Counted from the stretch's first letter, positions 26,712 through 35,541 are shown. The stretch is 64,000 nt of DNA from PGYR01 sp040264895 (GCA_040264895.1 JBDQHL010000002.1:1-64000); one strand, 5' to 3'. Numbers and translations: made by a program. Notes: generated by a model from the letters alone, not told the origin.

Positions 26712-29207
26712 ATGAGATATTTACTGTTGTTACCCCTTTTTGTAATTGCTACATTTGCTGATAATGCTGAGGAAATGGTAAAGCAATTCAAGACTAATAA
26801 TAATATTGACTCTATTAGGAATGCCTATATTGATGAGCTAAATAACATAGAACCAGGTCTTGATTATAATATTATTAATCAGGAAATCCGATATGAAAAG
26901 GCTCGTTACAAAAACAATCAAAAGCTGAACAGAATTCAAGATGAAGATAATAATGTAAACGTTATTGGATCCTGGTTTGAAAAAGGTAGTAACAATCAAG
27001 CAGGAAGAGTTATTGCTGCTGATATCGACTTTCCGAATGGGCTAATATATTGTGCATCACACGGAGGTGTAGTATGGAGAGGGGATATGAATGGTGAAAA
27101 CTGGACGTCGCTAAATGACTCATGGCAGTTTCCTGGCATTAGGAAAGTAAAAGTATATACTGTAAACGACAGAAAGAGAATTGTAGTTATTGGAAGTAAC
27201 CAATCATATTGGACAGAAGATGAAGGACAAACATGGAATACTGGAACTGGTTTAGAAAACGTACAAAGGTGGGGCGGCATTACTGAGGCTTCACTGAATG
27301 ACAATGGAATAGTTTATGCTATAGGGCAAGAGTGGGATTACGGCGAGGATTGGCGTTCAAAAAGATTCCTTTACTACTCAGATGACTATGGTGAGAGTTT
27401 TGAAAGGATACGTGTTTCTCTTGTTGGTAATAGGCTAAGAAATGGCTGGATGGAAAGTAATTCTGACAGATACTTTCTGGCTGAAAAAGATACAATATTC
27501 GAATACAAGAAAGGTGAATTAGTTAACCAATCTTTTATAAATAACCCTGAAATCAACTCATTTTACGCAAATGATTATTCCAACAGACTCTCACTAAATG
27601 GAGTTAATAACAATGGCAACATAGCATTGCACTACGCCGTTAGAGTAGTTACTCAAGGGCTAGATGGTACTGTATATTACAAGTCGAATTCCGAAGATTT
27701 TTCAGTTATGAACTATACTGGAGATTTTGATAAATTTGACTATTGGAGTTATAATATTTCAAATTCTGATATTGATAAAATTTATTGGGGGAATGTTAAT
27801 TTGGAATTTTCTTATGATGGCGGTAAGAGCTGGGAACTTGTTAATAAATGGGGTGAATATTACGGAGACCCTGAAAACAAACTCCACGCTGACATCCCAT
27901 CAATAGATGTATTCGACGACCCAACAAATGGTGACGAGGTAATACTAATCTCAACCGATGGTGGATTGTATATTTCCAGATCTGATATGAAAGAAGTAAA
28001 AAACCTGTCTCTTTATGGGCATAATATCAGTCAATACTATGATGTAGCCACCAGTGCTGACGGTAGTGTAGTTTATGCTGGTTCACAGGACCAAGGGTTC
28101 CAGCGAAGTTTGGATGATAATAACACTGTACTAAGTTATGACCAGCTGATTAGTGGTGATTACGGCCAGTTTGCTACTTCTGACGGAGGTCAAACACTAT
28201 GGAGTGTTTATCCAACATTCGCTATGGTGTATCAAAATGCAAATACTCAGAATGAAAATAGAAATTCTTGGAGCTACGAAGGAAGTGGATGGAAGTTTAT
28301 GGCACCCACTGCACCCGATTATTCAGACCCGAACAGCATTTATATTTCTGGGGGGTCAGCTGAAGGAGTTTCTTCACTGTGGAAGCTAACAATAATTAAC
28401 CGAGAGATAATACCTGAACAAATTCTTGTTGATTTTGATGTAAGTGGTACTTGGTTTTCTGCTGTGTCAACTACTCCTACAAATAAAAGCATTATATATA
28501 CTATGACAGCCGATGGCAGATTTGCAAAATCTACTAATTCGGGATCAAGTTGGGTAATAACAAACAATTTTGAATCTCCTGGTCCGCATTATTTCCATGG
28601 TGCTGAAATTAGAGTTTCTGAAATTAATCCCGAGAGAATAATAATTTGTGGTGCGGGATATTCAAACCCAGGAGTGTACCAATCATTTGATGGTGGAGAA
28701 ACATTCGAAGCACTAGCTGATGGATTACCTTCCACAATGATATACGATGTAGAGTTCGGTAAAAATGATGAAGTAATATATGCTGCTACGGCAGTTGGAC
28801 CCTATATGTACTACGACGGTAATTGGATAGATATTCAATCTGGTGTGCCAGACCAGGCATATTGGGCCGTAGAATATGTACCAGCAAAAGATATAGCCAG
28901 ATTTGCAAGCTATGGCAGGGGTATATGGGACTTTAAAATAGAAACACTTGATGCTACAAATGTACAGACTTTTGAGAGTATCGACTTTTCTGTTTCACCT
29001 AATCCTGCATCGAACAGTATAAAAGTCAACTATGAATATACCTACCCACTTAGTATTAAAATATATGACAATAGTGGAAAGATAGTTAAGCAAATAGAAA
29101 CTAACACAAACTCAGAGATTGACGTTAGTAATCTACCTACAGGTATCTATATGATTATTGCCACAGGAAATGGTAATACAGGTTTTGAGAAGCTAATAGT
29201 AAAGTAG
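26712..29207 (+). CDS. T9SS-exported sialidase/VPS10-like beta-propeller protein
   Basis: An 831-residue secreted protein. After the signal peptide (residues 1-16) it has many Asp-box-like turns of the sialidase/VPS10 propeller type (WTEDEGQTWNTGTGL; YYSDDYGESFERI; SYDGGKSWELV; SFDGGETFEAL). The last 80 residues form a type A T9SS sorting domain (SIDFSVSPNPASNSIKVNYE; GIYMIIATGNG; FEKLIVK), so it should be carried across the outer membrane and anchored or released. The propeller probably binds or cleaves glycans or proteins; no clear catalytic set is seen. The gene is intact, unlike its neighbour upstream. Confidence 0.88.
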   Translation: MRYLLLLPLFVIATFADNAEEMVKQFKTNNNIDSIRNAYIDELNNIEPGLDYNIINQEIRYEKARYKNNQKLNRIQDEDNNVNVIGSWFEKGSNNQAGRVIAADIDFPNGLIYCASHGGVVWRGDMNGENWTSLNDSWQFPGIRKVKVYTVNDRKRIVVIGSNQSYWTEDEGQTWNTGTGLENVQRWGGITEASLNDNGIVYAIGQEWDYGEDWRSKRFLYYSDDYGESFERIRVSLVGNRLRNGWMESNSDRYFLAEKDTIFEYKKGELVNQSFINNPEINSFYANDYSNRLSLNGVNNNGNIALHYAVRVVTQGLDGTVYYKSNSEDFSVMNYTGDFDKFDYWSYNISNSDIDKIYWGNVNLEFSYDGGKSWELVNKWGEYYGDPENKLHADIPSIDVFDDPTNGDEVILISTDGGLYISRSDMKEVKNLSLYGHNISQYYDVATSADGSVVYAGSQDQGFQRSLDDNNTVLSYDQLISGDYGQFATSDGGQTLWSVYPTFAMVYQNANTQNENRNSWSYEGSGWKFMAPTAPDYSDPNSIYISGGSAEGVSSLWKLTIINREIIPEQILVDFDVSGTWFSAVSTTPTNKSIIYTMTADGRFAKSTNSGSSWVITNNFESPGPHYFHGAEIRVSEINPERIIICGAGYSNPGVYQSFDGGETFEALADGLPSTMIYDVEFGKNDEVIYAATAVGPYMYYDGNWIDIQSGVPDQAYWAVEYVPAKDIARFASYGRGIWDFKIETLDATNVQTFESIDFSVSPNPASNSIKVNYEYTYPLSIKIYDNSGKIVKQIETNTNSEIDVSNLPTGIYMIIATGNGNTGFEKLIVK

Positions 29208-29237
29208 ATTTTTTAAATTGTGGCGTTGACCTTCGGC

Positions 29238-29256
29238 TGCTGAGCTTGTAAAAGCA
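29238..29256. repeat. GAGCTTGT-core hairpin repeat, copy B1
   Basis: TGCT (29238-29241) and AGCA (29253-29256) are complementary arms around GAGCTTGTAAA, a variant of the core seen at 6820, 31167, 35379 and 48464. A second perfect hairpin, CTCAACGC/GCGTTGAG with two loop bases, follows at 29265-29282. Confidence 0.65.
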
Positions 29257-29313
29257 CCGTCTATCTCAACGCTTGCGTTGAGCAGTGTTCGTAGTAGGCC
29301 AAATGGTCGGCCT

Positions 29314-29381
29314 GTCATTGCGAACGAAGTGTGGCAATCTCTATTGAGACAGCCACGTCCTTTCAGTCCTCGCAGTGACAT
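29314..29381 (+). repeat. Modular hairpin repeat, copy B2 (core)
   Basis: The core, starting GTCATTGCGAACGAAGTGTG, is followed by GAGACAGCCACGTCC and CAGTCCTCGCAGTGACAT, nearly identical to the minus strand of copy A. The outer blocks present in copies A and C are missing. Together with the preceding hairpins it fills the 290-base gap 29208-29496. Confidence 0.75.
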
Positions 29382-29496
29382 GCTTTGTGAACTTAGTCCT
29401 CTGCGGGCTGATGTGGATGAAATAGTCACAATTTGTAAGTAATACAAATTATTCTTAAAATTATGTTTTATTGATAAAACTAGTGGAAAAGTAAAT

Positions 29497-29874
29497 ATGA
29501 GTATATTGAATAAACTAATTGGTAATGCAGGAACAGTAAAGAGTGATGAATTGACTGCAGAACTAGGAGAACTCTTGGTTGAAGGTGAAACAATTGATAT
29601 AGGTTTCAGAGTATTGCGGGACACATTTGCCTTTACTAACAAAAGATTAATTATTGTTGATAAACAAGGTATTAGGGGAAAGAAAATAGAATACTTAACA
29701 ATAGGATACAAAAGTATTTCTCGATTTAGTATTGAGACGAATGGCACTTTTAATTTAGATGCTGAATTAAAAATCTGGATTTCGAGTGAACAAAATCCTT
29801 CAGTAGTCAAAAAATTCAATAAAAAAGTGAATATATATGATGTAAGTAAAGCTCTAACAACTTATACATGCTAA
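29497..29874 (+). CDS. Bacterial PH-domain protein
   Basis: A 125-residue cytoplasmic protein made almost entirely of a bacterial pleckstrin-homology-like domain: LVEGETIDIGFRVLRDTFAF, TNKRLIIVDKQGIRGKKIEY, LTIGYKSISRFSIETNGTF, ending in a helix (NIYDVSKALTTYT). The TNKRLIIVDKQGIRG segment is the family hallmark. Function is unknown; some relatives are phage-shock or membrane-associated. It stands alone, convergent with the channel gene (3-base gap). Confidence 0.88.
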   Translation: MSILNKLIGNAGTVKSDELTAELGELLVEGETIDIGFRVLRDTFAFTNKRLIIVDKQGIRGKKIEYLTIGYKSISRFSIETNGTFNLDAELKIWISSEQNPSVVKKFNKKVNIYDVSKALTTYTC

Positions 29875-29877
29875 TAT

Positions 29878-30852
29878 TTATTTTAAACTATCTCTTGCTT
29901 TTTTGATTATTTCGTCATATTCTGATTTAAATTGTTCTACCAATTGCTTTTCTAGCATACATTCAAGATTATACAAGACTTTTTCCTCTGCTTGATCCTC
30001 GATAAATTCTTTACTTGAAATGTCATTAAACCTCGACAGAAAATCGAATAGAACTATTGATTCATTTTTGGTTAATTCGATTGTTGTTTTGTTTTTATAA
30101 AGCGGTTTTTTGGGTTTTCTTTTTTTCATTTCTTCTAGATAGCCGGCTCCTATTATACCTGTTGGCAGTGCAACTATGCCGATACCTAGCAATGAAATTA
30201 TGGAGCTAAATAGTATTCCTAAACTGGTAATTGGGTATATGTCCCCGTAACCCACTGTAGTCAGTGTGGCAACAGCCCACCAAAGAGAAATTAAAATATT
30301 AGAAAATACCTCAGGTTGGGAGGAGTTTTCGATATAATACATCATAAAACCAGATAAAAATATCAGAAAAAAAGTTATAACTATTGCAGAAATAAGTTCT
30401 GGTTTCTTATCAATTATAATCTTTTTTAATAACATTAGGGATTCGTTCAAATTTCTAAGTTTGAGCACTTTGAAAAACTTAAACAATCTTAGTATTCTTA
30501 GAAACCTTAAATCTATAACAACGAAGAATGGTAATAAAAAAGGAATTATCGAAAGTAAATCAATTATACCGTATAGTGAGAAAACAAACTTGAAGATAGA
30601 TTTTAAACGAGAATCTGATGGGTGTGTTAAATCTGAAATATATAATCTCATAGTATATTCTATAACAAAGATTGACATTATAACCTGATTAGTAGACTTT
30701 AGAATCGAAGAATATGTAGATTTAATGGAAACTATTGATTCCAAGACAATTAAAACTATACTCAACAATATAAGTACAAAAATGAAAAGATTAAATTTAC
30801 TTAAGCTATCATCATCCCTATAAGCAACCCATCTGTATAGATATTCTTTCAT
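29878..30852 (-). CDS. Voltage-gated-type potassium channel
   Basis: About 324 residues from ATG at 30852; the longer reading adds 11 unlikely residues. It has six membrane segments with a charged S4 (FLRILRLFKFFKVLKLRNL), a pore helix and the K+ selectivity filter TTVGYGDIYP, then S6 (GILFSSIISLLGIGIVALPT). A cytoplasmic C-terminal tail of about 100 residues is Lys/Glu-rich and helical and lacks the usual nucleotide-binding domain. It should carry K+ across the cytoplasmic membrane. Confidence 0.92.
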   Translation of the reverse strand: MKEYLYRWVAYRDDDSLSKFNLFIFVLILLSIVLIVLESIVSIKSTYSSILKSTNQVIMSIFVIEYTMRLYISDLTHPSDSRLKSIFKFVFSLYGIIDLLSIIPFLLPFFVVIDLRFLRILRLFKFFKVLKLRNLNESLMLLKKIIIDKKPELISAIVITFFLIFLSGFMMYYIENSSQPEVFSNILISLWWAVATLTTVGYGDIYPITSLGILFSSIISLLGIGIVALPTGIIGAGYLEEMKKRKPKKPLYKNKTTIELTKNESIVLFDFLSRFNDISSKEFIEDQAEEKVLYNLECMLEKQLVEQFKSEYDEIIKKARDSLK

Positions 30853-30956
30853 AATTTCTTTTAAATAAATTCTGCATTCCCCCAATATAACAAAAAAGCA
30901 GTACCTAATTAAAGATACTGCTTTTAAAATTCATCAATTGACTTTTGTCCCGCACT

Positions 30957-31151
30957 TGTCCTCCGTTGGGGGAGGTGGCTTTTGCTAAAAGCAAAAGACG
31001 GAGGTAGACGAATTAGTCATTGCGAACGAAGTGTGGCAATCTCATTTGTGAGATAACCACGTCAACAATGCAAGCATTGTCTCCTCGTTATGACATAAAT
31101 TATCCTCCTCAGTCTGAAACAAGTTCCAGACAGCCCCTCCAAAAGAGCACA
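30957..31151 (+). repeat. Modular hairpin repeat, copy C
   Basis: The longest copy, about 195 bases, fills the 340-base gap between the channel gene and hslU. Order: TTGTCCTCCG, hairpin CTTTTGC/GCAAAAG (30979-30997, 5-nt loop), GACGGAGGTAGACGA, core GTCATTGCGAACGAAGTGTG from 31016, CCACGTC, an extra hairpin CAATGC/GCATTG not in copies A or B, CTCCTCGTTATGACAT, hairpin TCTGAAAC/GTTCCAGA (31113-31130, one mismatch) and CCCCTCC...GAGCACA. The hairpin arms differ from copy A but pair internally. Confidence 0.8.
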
Positions 31152-31161
31152 AGAGACGAAA

Positions 31162-31183
31162 GCATTTCGACTATGCTCAATGC
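31162..31183. repeat. GAGCWTGTCGA-core hairpin repeat, copy C2
   Basis: GCATT (31162-31166) and AATGC (31179-31183) flank TCGACTATGCTC, the complement of the GAGC-TGTCGA core. It lies nine bases from the stop of hslU and may shape the 3' end of that message. Confidence 0.7.
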
Positions 31184-31191
31184 ACTTAATC

Positions 31192-32556
31192 TTACAATAT
31201 ATACTTACTCAAGTCAGTACTTGTAGCAATCTCGTCCAGATGGTCTTTAACAAACTTCTCATCTATCGATAGCTCTGCTTCATCTAAGTCAGCAGGTGCA
31301 TTGTATAGTATTTCCTCGAGCAATGTAGTGAGTATAGTGTGCAATCGTCGTGCACCTATATTTGTTATTTCCTCATTCACATCAGCTGCCGTCTTTGCTA
31401 TTTGGCGAATACCGCTCTCATCAAATTCTAACTGCACGCCTTCTGTTTCTAACAATGCTTGGTACTGCTTTATCAGTGCATTCTTCGGTATTGTCAATAT
31501 CTTAACAAAGTCATCTTCGGTAAGTGAGTTTAGTTCTACCCTAATTGGGAAACGTCCCTGCAATTCAGGAATCAAATCCGATGGTTTAGACACATGGAAT
31601 GCACCCGAAGCTATGAACAATATGTGGTCAGTATGCACTATACCATGCTTTGTGTTTACAGACGAACCCTCGACTATTGGGAGCAAATCACGCTGTACAC
31701 CTTCACGCGACACCTCACCGCCACCAGACTTCGAATTGTTTACGGCTACCTTGTCAATCTCATCTATGAATACTATACCTGAGTTCTGTGTGCGAGCCAG
31801 CGCATCTTTCACAACGGCATCCATATCTATTAACTTATCTGCTTCTTCTTTTATTAAAAGTGGAAGAGCATCTTTGATTTTTATCTTTCGTTTCTTGCGT
31901 TTTTTGGGCATCATATTGCCGAGCATTTCTTGTATGTTTATGCCCATATCGTCCATACCCATTGGCCCCATTACTGCCATCCCCGATGGACCTTGTTGAG
32001 TCAGTTCTAACTCAATGTCACGATCATCCATAACGCCATTTTTCAGCATAGCACGGAATTTTTCGCGAGTGTCTTTGTTGTCTTCTTCCTCTGCATCATC
32101 ATCTTTCACAGGTGGAATAAGTATGTCTAATATTCTATCTTCGGCGTTCTTCTCTGCCTTAGTTTTTATCTTTTCTTCTTGCTCTTCTTTCACCATTTTC
32201 ACAGCTGATTCCATCAGGTCACGAATCATAGATTCTACGTCACGACCAACGTAGCCAACTTCGGTGAACTTTGTAGCCTCTACTTTAATGAATGGAGCGC
32301 CTGCAAGGCGAGCCAATCTACGTGCTATCTCTGTTTTACCAACACCAGTTGGACCGATAAGTATAATGTTATTAGGCATTATCTCATCGCGGATTTCCGT
32401 TTGTACATTTTGGCGACGCCATCTATTACGAAGAGCAATTGCAACAGCTTTTTTAGCGTTGTCTTGCCCTATTATATATTTATTAAGTTCTGTGACTATC
32501 TGCTTGGGAGTTAATATATCCTGCGGTATAGCCAGTTTTGGTTCGTTGTTGCTCAT
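31192..32556 (-). CDS. hslU: ATP-dependent protease ATPase subunit HslU
   Basis: A 454-residue AAA+ unfoldase that feeds substrates into the HslV peptidase. Walker A GPTGVGKT at residues 68-75, Walker B FIDEIDKVA, the pore and I-domain region (long Glu/Lys-rich insertion about 130-260, including EMLGNMMPKKRKKRKIKIKD) and sensor motifs GRFPIRVEL and GARRLHT are present. The C-terminus ends DLSKYIL, matching the tail that docks into HslV. It lies 9 bases after hslV in the same operon. Heat-shock control is usual for the family, but no site is visible here. Confidence 0.97.
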   Translation of the reverse strand: MSNNEPKLAIPQDILTPKQIVTELNKYIIGQDNAKKAVAIALRNRWRRQNVQTEIRDEIMPNNIILIGPTGVGKTEIARRLARLAGAPFIKVEATKFTEVGYVGRDVESMIRDLMESAVKMVKEEQEEKIKTKAEKNAEDRILDILIPPVKDDDAEEEDNKDTREKFRAMLKNGVMDDRDIELELTQQGPSGMAVMGPMGMDDMGINIQEMLGNMMPKKRKKRKIKIKDALPLLIKEEADKLIDMDAVVKDALARTQNSGIVFIDEIDKVAVNNSKSGGGEVSREGVQRDLLPIVEGSSVNTKHGIVHTDHILFIASGAFHVSKPSDLIPELQGRFPIRVELNSLTEDDFVKILTIPKNALIKQYQALLETEGVQLEFDESGIRQIAKTAADVNEEITNIGARRLHTILTTLLEEILYNAPADLDEAELSIDEKFVKDHLDEIATSTDLSKYIL

Positions 32557-32565
32557 TTTTCTCTC

Positions 32566-33108
32566 TTATATTTCTTCTATCGTTAGGTTAGTGTTGGTGT
32601 ATATACAGATCTCACCAGCTATATTCAGTCCGTTTTCTACTATCTCTTTTGCACTCATATCCGTGTTGTTGTATAGTGCTCTGGCAGCCGATAGTGCGTA
32701 AGGTCCACCCGAACCAATAGCTAATATGTTGTCATCAGCTTCTATCACATCGCCAGTTCCGCTTAGTAGCAACCCTTGTGTATCATCCATAGCAATCATC
32801 ATTGCTTCCAATTTTCTTAGGTATCTGTCCGTTCTCCAGTCCTTAGCCAGCTCAATTGCTGCACGCTTTAAGTTACCGCTGTGAGTTTCCAGTTTCGATT
32901 CGAACCTACCCAATAATGTGAAAGCATCTGCAGTAGAGCCCGCGAAGCCTACCATTACTTTTCCGTTGTAAAGCTTTCTTATCTTTGCTGTGCTATGCTT
33001 CATTATTGTATTGCCAAGCGTTACCTGACCGTCAGCACCGAGTGCAGTCTTTCCGTTGCGTACTACACCGAGCACGGTGGTCGATCTTATTTTTTTGTCA
33101 TCGTTCAT
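32566..33108 (-). CDS. hslV: ATP-dependent protease peptidase subunit HslV
   Basis: A 180-residue threonine peptidase that assembles into the double ring of the HslUV protease. After a nine-residue propeptide (MNDDKKIRS) comes the catalytic N-terminal Thr pair (TTVLGVVRNGKTALGADGQV), followed by GFAGSTADAFTLL and ILAIGSGGPYALSAARAL. Length is normal. It is the first gene of the hslVU operon, divergent from groES, with a poly-G tract between them. Confidence 0.97.
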   Translation of the reverse strand: MNDDKKIRSTTVLGVVRNGKTALGADGQVTLGNTIMKHSTAKIRKLYNGKVMVGFAGSTADAFTLLGRFESKLETHSGNLKRAAIELAKDWRTDRYLRKLEAMMIAMDDTQGLLLSGTGDVIEADDNILAIGSGGPYALSAARALYNNTDMSAKEIVENGLNIAGEICIYTNTNLTIEEI

Positions 33109-33213
33109 CGTTTTCTATTTCTATTTTTAATCTATAAAATATTCTATTTTTTAACAGAAGTTATTAGACGAGTGTGCAAGCTATTTGTTTAGAATGGGCG
33201 TGAAAAAAGTTGT

Positions 33214-33224
33214 GGGGGGGGGGG
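33214..33224 (+). repeat. Poly-G tract (11 G) between hslV and groES
   Basis: A run of 11 Gs in an AT-rich intergenic region, 105 bases upstream of the hslV start and 74 bases upstream of the groES -7 box. Such tracts are length-unstable in bacteria and can tune promoters. Confidence 0.9.
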
Positions 33225-33289
33225 ATTAATACTTTACACTTATTTCACACTTTTCCACACTCCCATACAACAAATTAGAGTACAATTCG

Positions 33290-33297
33290 TATTTTTG
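33290..33297 (+). promoter_or_regulatory. Likely groESL -7 promoter box
   Basis: TATTTTTG fits the Bacteroidota consensus TAnnTTTG and abuts the CIRCE operator, so a repressor bound to CIRCE would cover the transcription start. Confidence 0.55.
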
Positions 33298-33324
33298 TTA
33301 GCACTCTAATTGTAAGAGTGCTAA
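33298..33324 (+). promoter_or_regulatory. CIRCE operator of groESL
   Basis: A perfect inverted repeat TTAGCACTC-N9-GAGTGCTAA, the binding site of the heat-shock repressor HrcA. It lies 56 bases upstream of the groES start. This implies heat induction by release of HrcA, whose gene is not in the window. Confidence 0.96.
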
Positions 33325-33380
33325 TAGTTTTTAAAATCAATTTTTTAATATATTTAATAAGTTAATCGGAGGTTGTTAAA

Positions 33381-33668
33381 ATGGCTTTAACTCCATTGCA
33401 CGACAGGGTGTTAGTTCGCCCACAAGCACCAGAAGAAAAAACAGCTGGTGGAATTATTATACCAGATACTGCAAAAGAAAAACCACAAGAAGGTGTGGTA
33501 GTAGCAGTTGGTAACGGTAAAGTAAACGAAGAAGGTAAAGTATTGCCTTTGGCTGTGAAAGAAGGAGACAAAGTACTATACGGCAAGTATGGCGGCACTG
33601 AAATCAGTGTTGACGGCGAGGACTTACTTATCATGCGTGAGAGTGACATCTACGCAGTTATTTCATAA
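33381..33668 (+). CDS. groES: Co-chaperonin GroES
   Basis: A 95-residue cap of the GroEL chamber. Motifs: LHDRVLVRPQAPEEKTAGGI, the mobile loop, GKVNEEGKVLPLAVKEGDKV, LYGKYGGTEI and a C-terminal DLLIMRESDIYAVI. A GGAGG ribosome site precedes the ATG. It is the first gene of the CIRCE-controlled groESL operon; groEL follows after 38 bases. Confidence 0.98.
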   Translation: MALTPLHDRVLVRPQAPEEKTAGGIIIPDTAKEKPQEGVVVAVGNGKVNEEGKVLPLAVKEGDKVLYGKYGGTEISVDGEDLLIMRESDIYAVIS

Positions 33669-33706
33669 TTTTAATTAGAATATAAAAGTTTAGGAGTTTA
33701 ATAAAA

Positions 33707-35347
33707 ATGGCTAAAATCATAGATTTTGACATGAAAGCAAGACAACAGCTAAAAGCAGGTGTAGATAAGCTAGCTAACGCTGTTAAGGTTACTTTGGGCC
33801 CAAAAGGTCGTAATGTAATTATTGATAAAAAATTCGGTGCACCAACTGTAACTAAAGATGGTGTTACTGTAGCAAAAGAAGTAGAATTAGAAGACCCAGT
33901 AGAAAACTTAGGTGCTAACATGGTACGTGAGGTTTCTTCTAAAACTTCAGACGTAGCTGGTGACGGTACTACTACGGCAACTGTATTGGCTCAAGCTATA
34001 TACAGAGAAGGTTTGAAGAATGTAACTGCTGGCGCTAACCCAATGGACCTAAAGCGTGGTATTGACTTAGCTGTAACAGAAATCAAAGCTGGTTTGGCTT
34101 CTATGTCAAGAAACGTAGAAGGCACAAAAGAGATTGCTCAAGTTGGTACTATCTCTGCTAACAACGATGACACAATCGGTAACTTGATTGCAGAAGCAAT
34201 GGAAAAAGTTGGTAAAGATGGCGTTATCACTGTAGAGGAAGCAAAAGGAACTGAGACTTCATTGGACACAGTAGAAGGTATGCAGTTTGACAGAGGATAC
34301 TTATCACCTTATTTCGTAACTGACACAGATACAATGGAAACTTCTTTGGAAGATCCGTACATCTTGATTTACGATAAGAAAATTTCTGCAATCAAAGACG
34401 TATTACCAATCTTAGAGAAAGTATCTCAAGCTGGTCGTTCTCTATTGATCATTGCAGAAGATTTGGAAGGCGAAGCGTTGGCTACATTGGTAGTAAACAA
34501 ATTGCGTGGTACACTTAAGATAGCTGCTGTAAAAGCACCAGGATTTGGTGACAGAAGAAAAGCAATGTTAGAAGATATCGCAGTTCTTACTGGCGGTACA
34601 GTTATCTCAGAAGAGAAAGGCTACAACTTAGAAGGAGCTAACATTTCTTCTTTGGGTACTGCTAAGAGAGTATCAATCGACAAAGACAACACTACTATTA
34701 TAGAGGGTGCTGGCTCGTCTGATGATATCAAACGCAGAATCAACGAAATCAAAACTCAAATCGAGAAGACTACTTCTGACTATGACAGAGAGAAATTACA
34801 AGAAAGATTAGCTAAGCTTTCTGGTGGTGTTGCAGTAATCAAGATTGGTGCAGCAACTGAAGTAGAAATGAAAGAGAAAAAAGCAAGAGTGGAAGATGCA
34901 CTTCACGCTACTCGTGCAGCAGTGGAAGAAGGAATAGTACCAGGTGGTGGTGTTGCTTATATCCGTGCATTAGCTAACTTGAAAGACGTAAAAGCAGAAA
35001 ACCATGACCAAGAAACAGGCGTAAGCATTGTTCTTAGAGCATTGGAAGAGCCATTACGTCAGATAGTAACTAACTGCGGTGGTGAAGCTTCTGTAGTAGT
35101 TAACGAAGTTAAGAATGGCGAAGGCGCTTTTGGTTACAACGCAAGAACTGATAAATATGAAGATTTATTCGAGTCAGGTGTAATTGACCCAACTAAAGTT
35201 AGCCGTGTAGCATTAGAAAATGCGGCATCAGTATCTGGATTATTGCTAACTACTGAAGCAACTATAGTTGACAAGCCAGAAGAAGACGCTGGCGGCCACG
35301 GTCACCCAGAGATGGGCGGCATGGGCGGCATGGGCGGAATGATGTAA
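33707..35347 (+). CDS. groEL: Chaperonin GroEL
   Basis: A 546-residue 60-kDa chaperonin that refolds proteins in an ATP-driven double ring. Typical segments: LGPKGRNVIIDKKFGAPTVT, GDGTTTATVLAQAIYREGLK, GGVAVIKIGAATEVEMKEKK, VEEGIVPGGGVAYIRAL and the flexible C-terminal GGM repeats (GGMGGMGGMM). Codon use is cleaner than in neighbouring genes, as expected of a highly expressed gene. A terminator follows 70 bases downstream. Confidence 0.98.
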   Translation: MAKIIDFDMKARQQLKAGVDKLANAVKVTLGPKGRNVIIDKKFGAPTVTKDGVTVAKEVELEDPVENLGANMVREVSSKTSDVAGDGTTTATVLAQAIYREGLKNVTAGANPMDLKRGIDLAVTEIKAGLASMSRNVEGTKEIAQVGTISANNDDTIGNLIAEAMEKVGKDGVITVEEAKGTETSLDTVEGMQFDRGYLSPYFVTDTDTMETSLEDPYILIYDKKISAIKDVLPILEKVSQAGRSLLIIAEDLEGEALATLVVNKLRGTLKIAAVKAPGFGDRRKAMLEDIAVLTGGTVISEEKGYNLEGANISSLGTAKRVSIDKDNTTIIEGAGSSDDIKRRINEIKTQIEKTTSDYDREKLQERLAKLSGGVAVIKIGAATEVEMKEKKARVEDALHATRAAVEEGIVPGGGVAYIRALANLKDVKAENHDQETGVSIVLRALEEPLRQIVTNCGGEASVVVNEVKNGEGAFGYNARTDKYEDLFESGVIDPTKVSRVALENAASVSGLLLTTEATIVDKPEEDAGGHGHPEMGGMGGMGGMM

Positions 35348-35374
35348 TTCAGACACAACAGCTCTGAACTTGGT

Positions 35375-35393
35375 CACTGAGCATGTCGATGTG
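35375..35393. repeat. GAGCWTGTCGA-core hairpin repeat, degenerate copy
   Basis: CAC (35375-35377) and GTG (35391-35393) flank T-GAGCATGTCGA-T. The core is the same as in the other copies; the arms are different and still complementary apart from one T:T pair. It lies between groEL and its terminator. Confidence 0.5.
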
Positions 35394-35418
35394 CCCAAAA
35401 TTCAACCCCAAAACATAC

Positions 35419-35451
35419 AAACCCACTATCATTTCGGTAGAGGGTTTTTTT
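35419..35451 (+). terminator. groESL terminator
   Basis: AAACCC (35419-35424) pairs with GGGTTT, with further pairs inside (CTATC with GGTAG, including a wobble), followed by a run of Ts. Confidence 0.8.
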
Positions 35452-35499
35452 GTTGACTATTCTTTACCATTATCAAAAACTCAAAACCTTATTTATTCG

Positions 35500-35507
35500 T
35501 ATCTTTG
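35500..35507 (+). promoter_or_regulatory. Possible -7 box (TATCTTTG)
   Basis: TATCTTTG fits TAnnTTTG and lies 35 bases before the enoyl-CoA hydratase gene, just after the groEL terminator. No convincing -33 TTG box is visible. Confidence 0.4.
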
Positions 35508-35541
35508 TATAAATTTAGAATAACAAAAAGACAGAAAAGAT

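Noticed and set aside
26712..29207. Catalytic sialidase
   Set aside because: Asp-box-like turns are present, but no arginine triad with Tyr/Glu nucleophile could be picked out, so only a propeller is called.
29193..29819. 208-codon minus-strand ORF across the repeat and the PH gene
   Set aside because: It covers repeat B and the complement of the PH-domain gene, and shows no family pattern.
30957..31183. CRISPR-like array
   Set aside because: The repeats are not regularly spaced, vary in length, lie at scattered gene ends, and no cas gene is present.
31301..31999. 232-codon plus-strand ORF opposite hslU
   Set aside because: Antisense shadow; rich in Ser, Ile and Phe as expected from the reverse of a charged protein.
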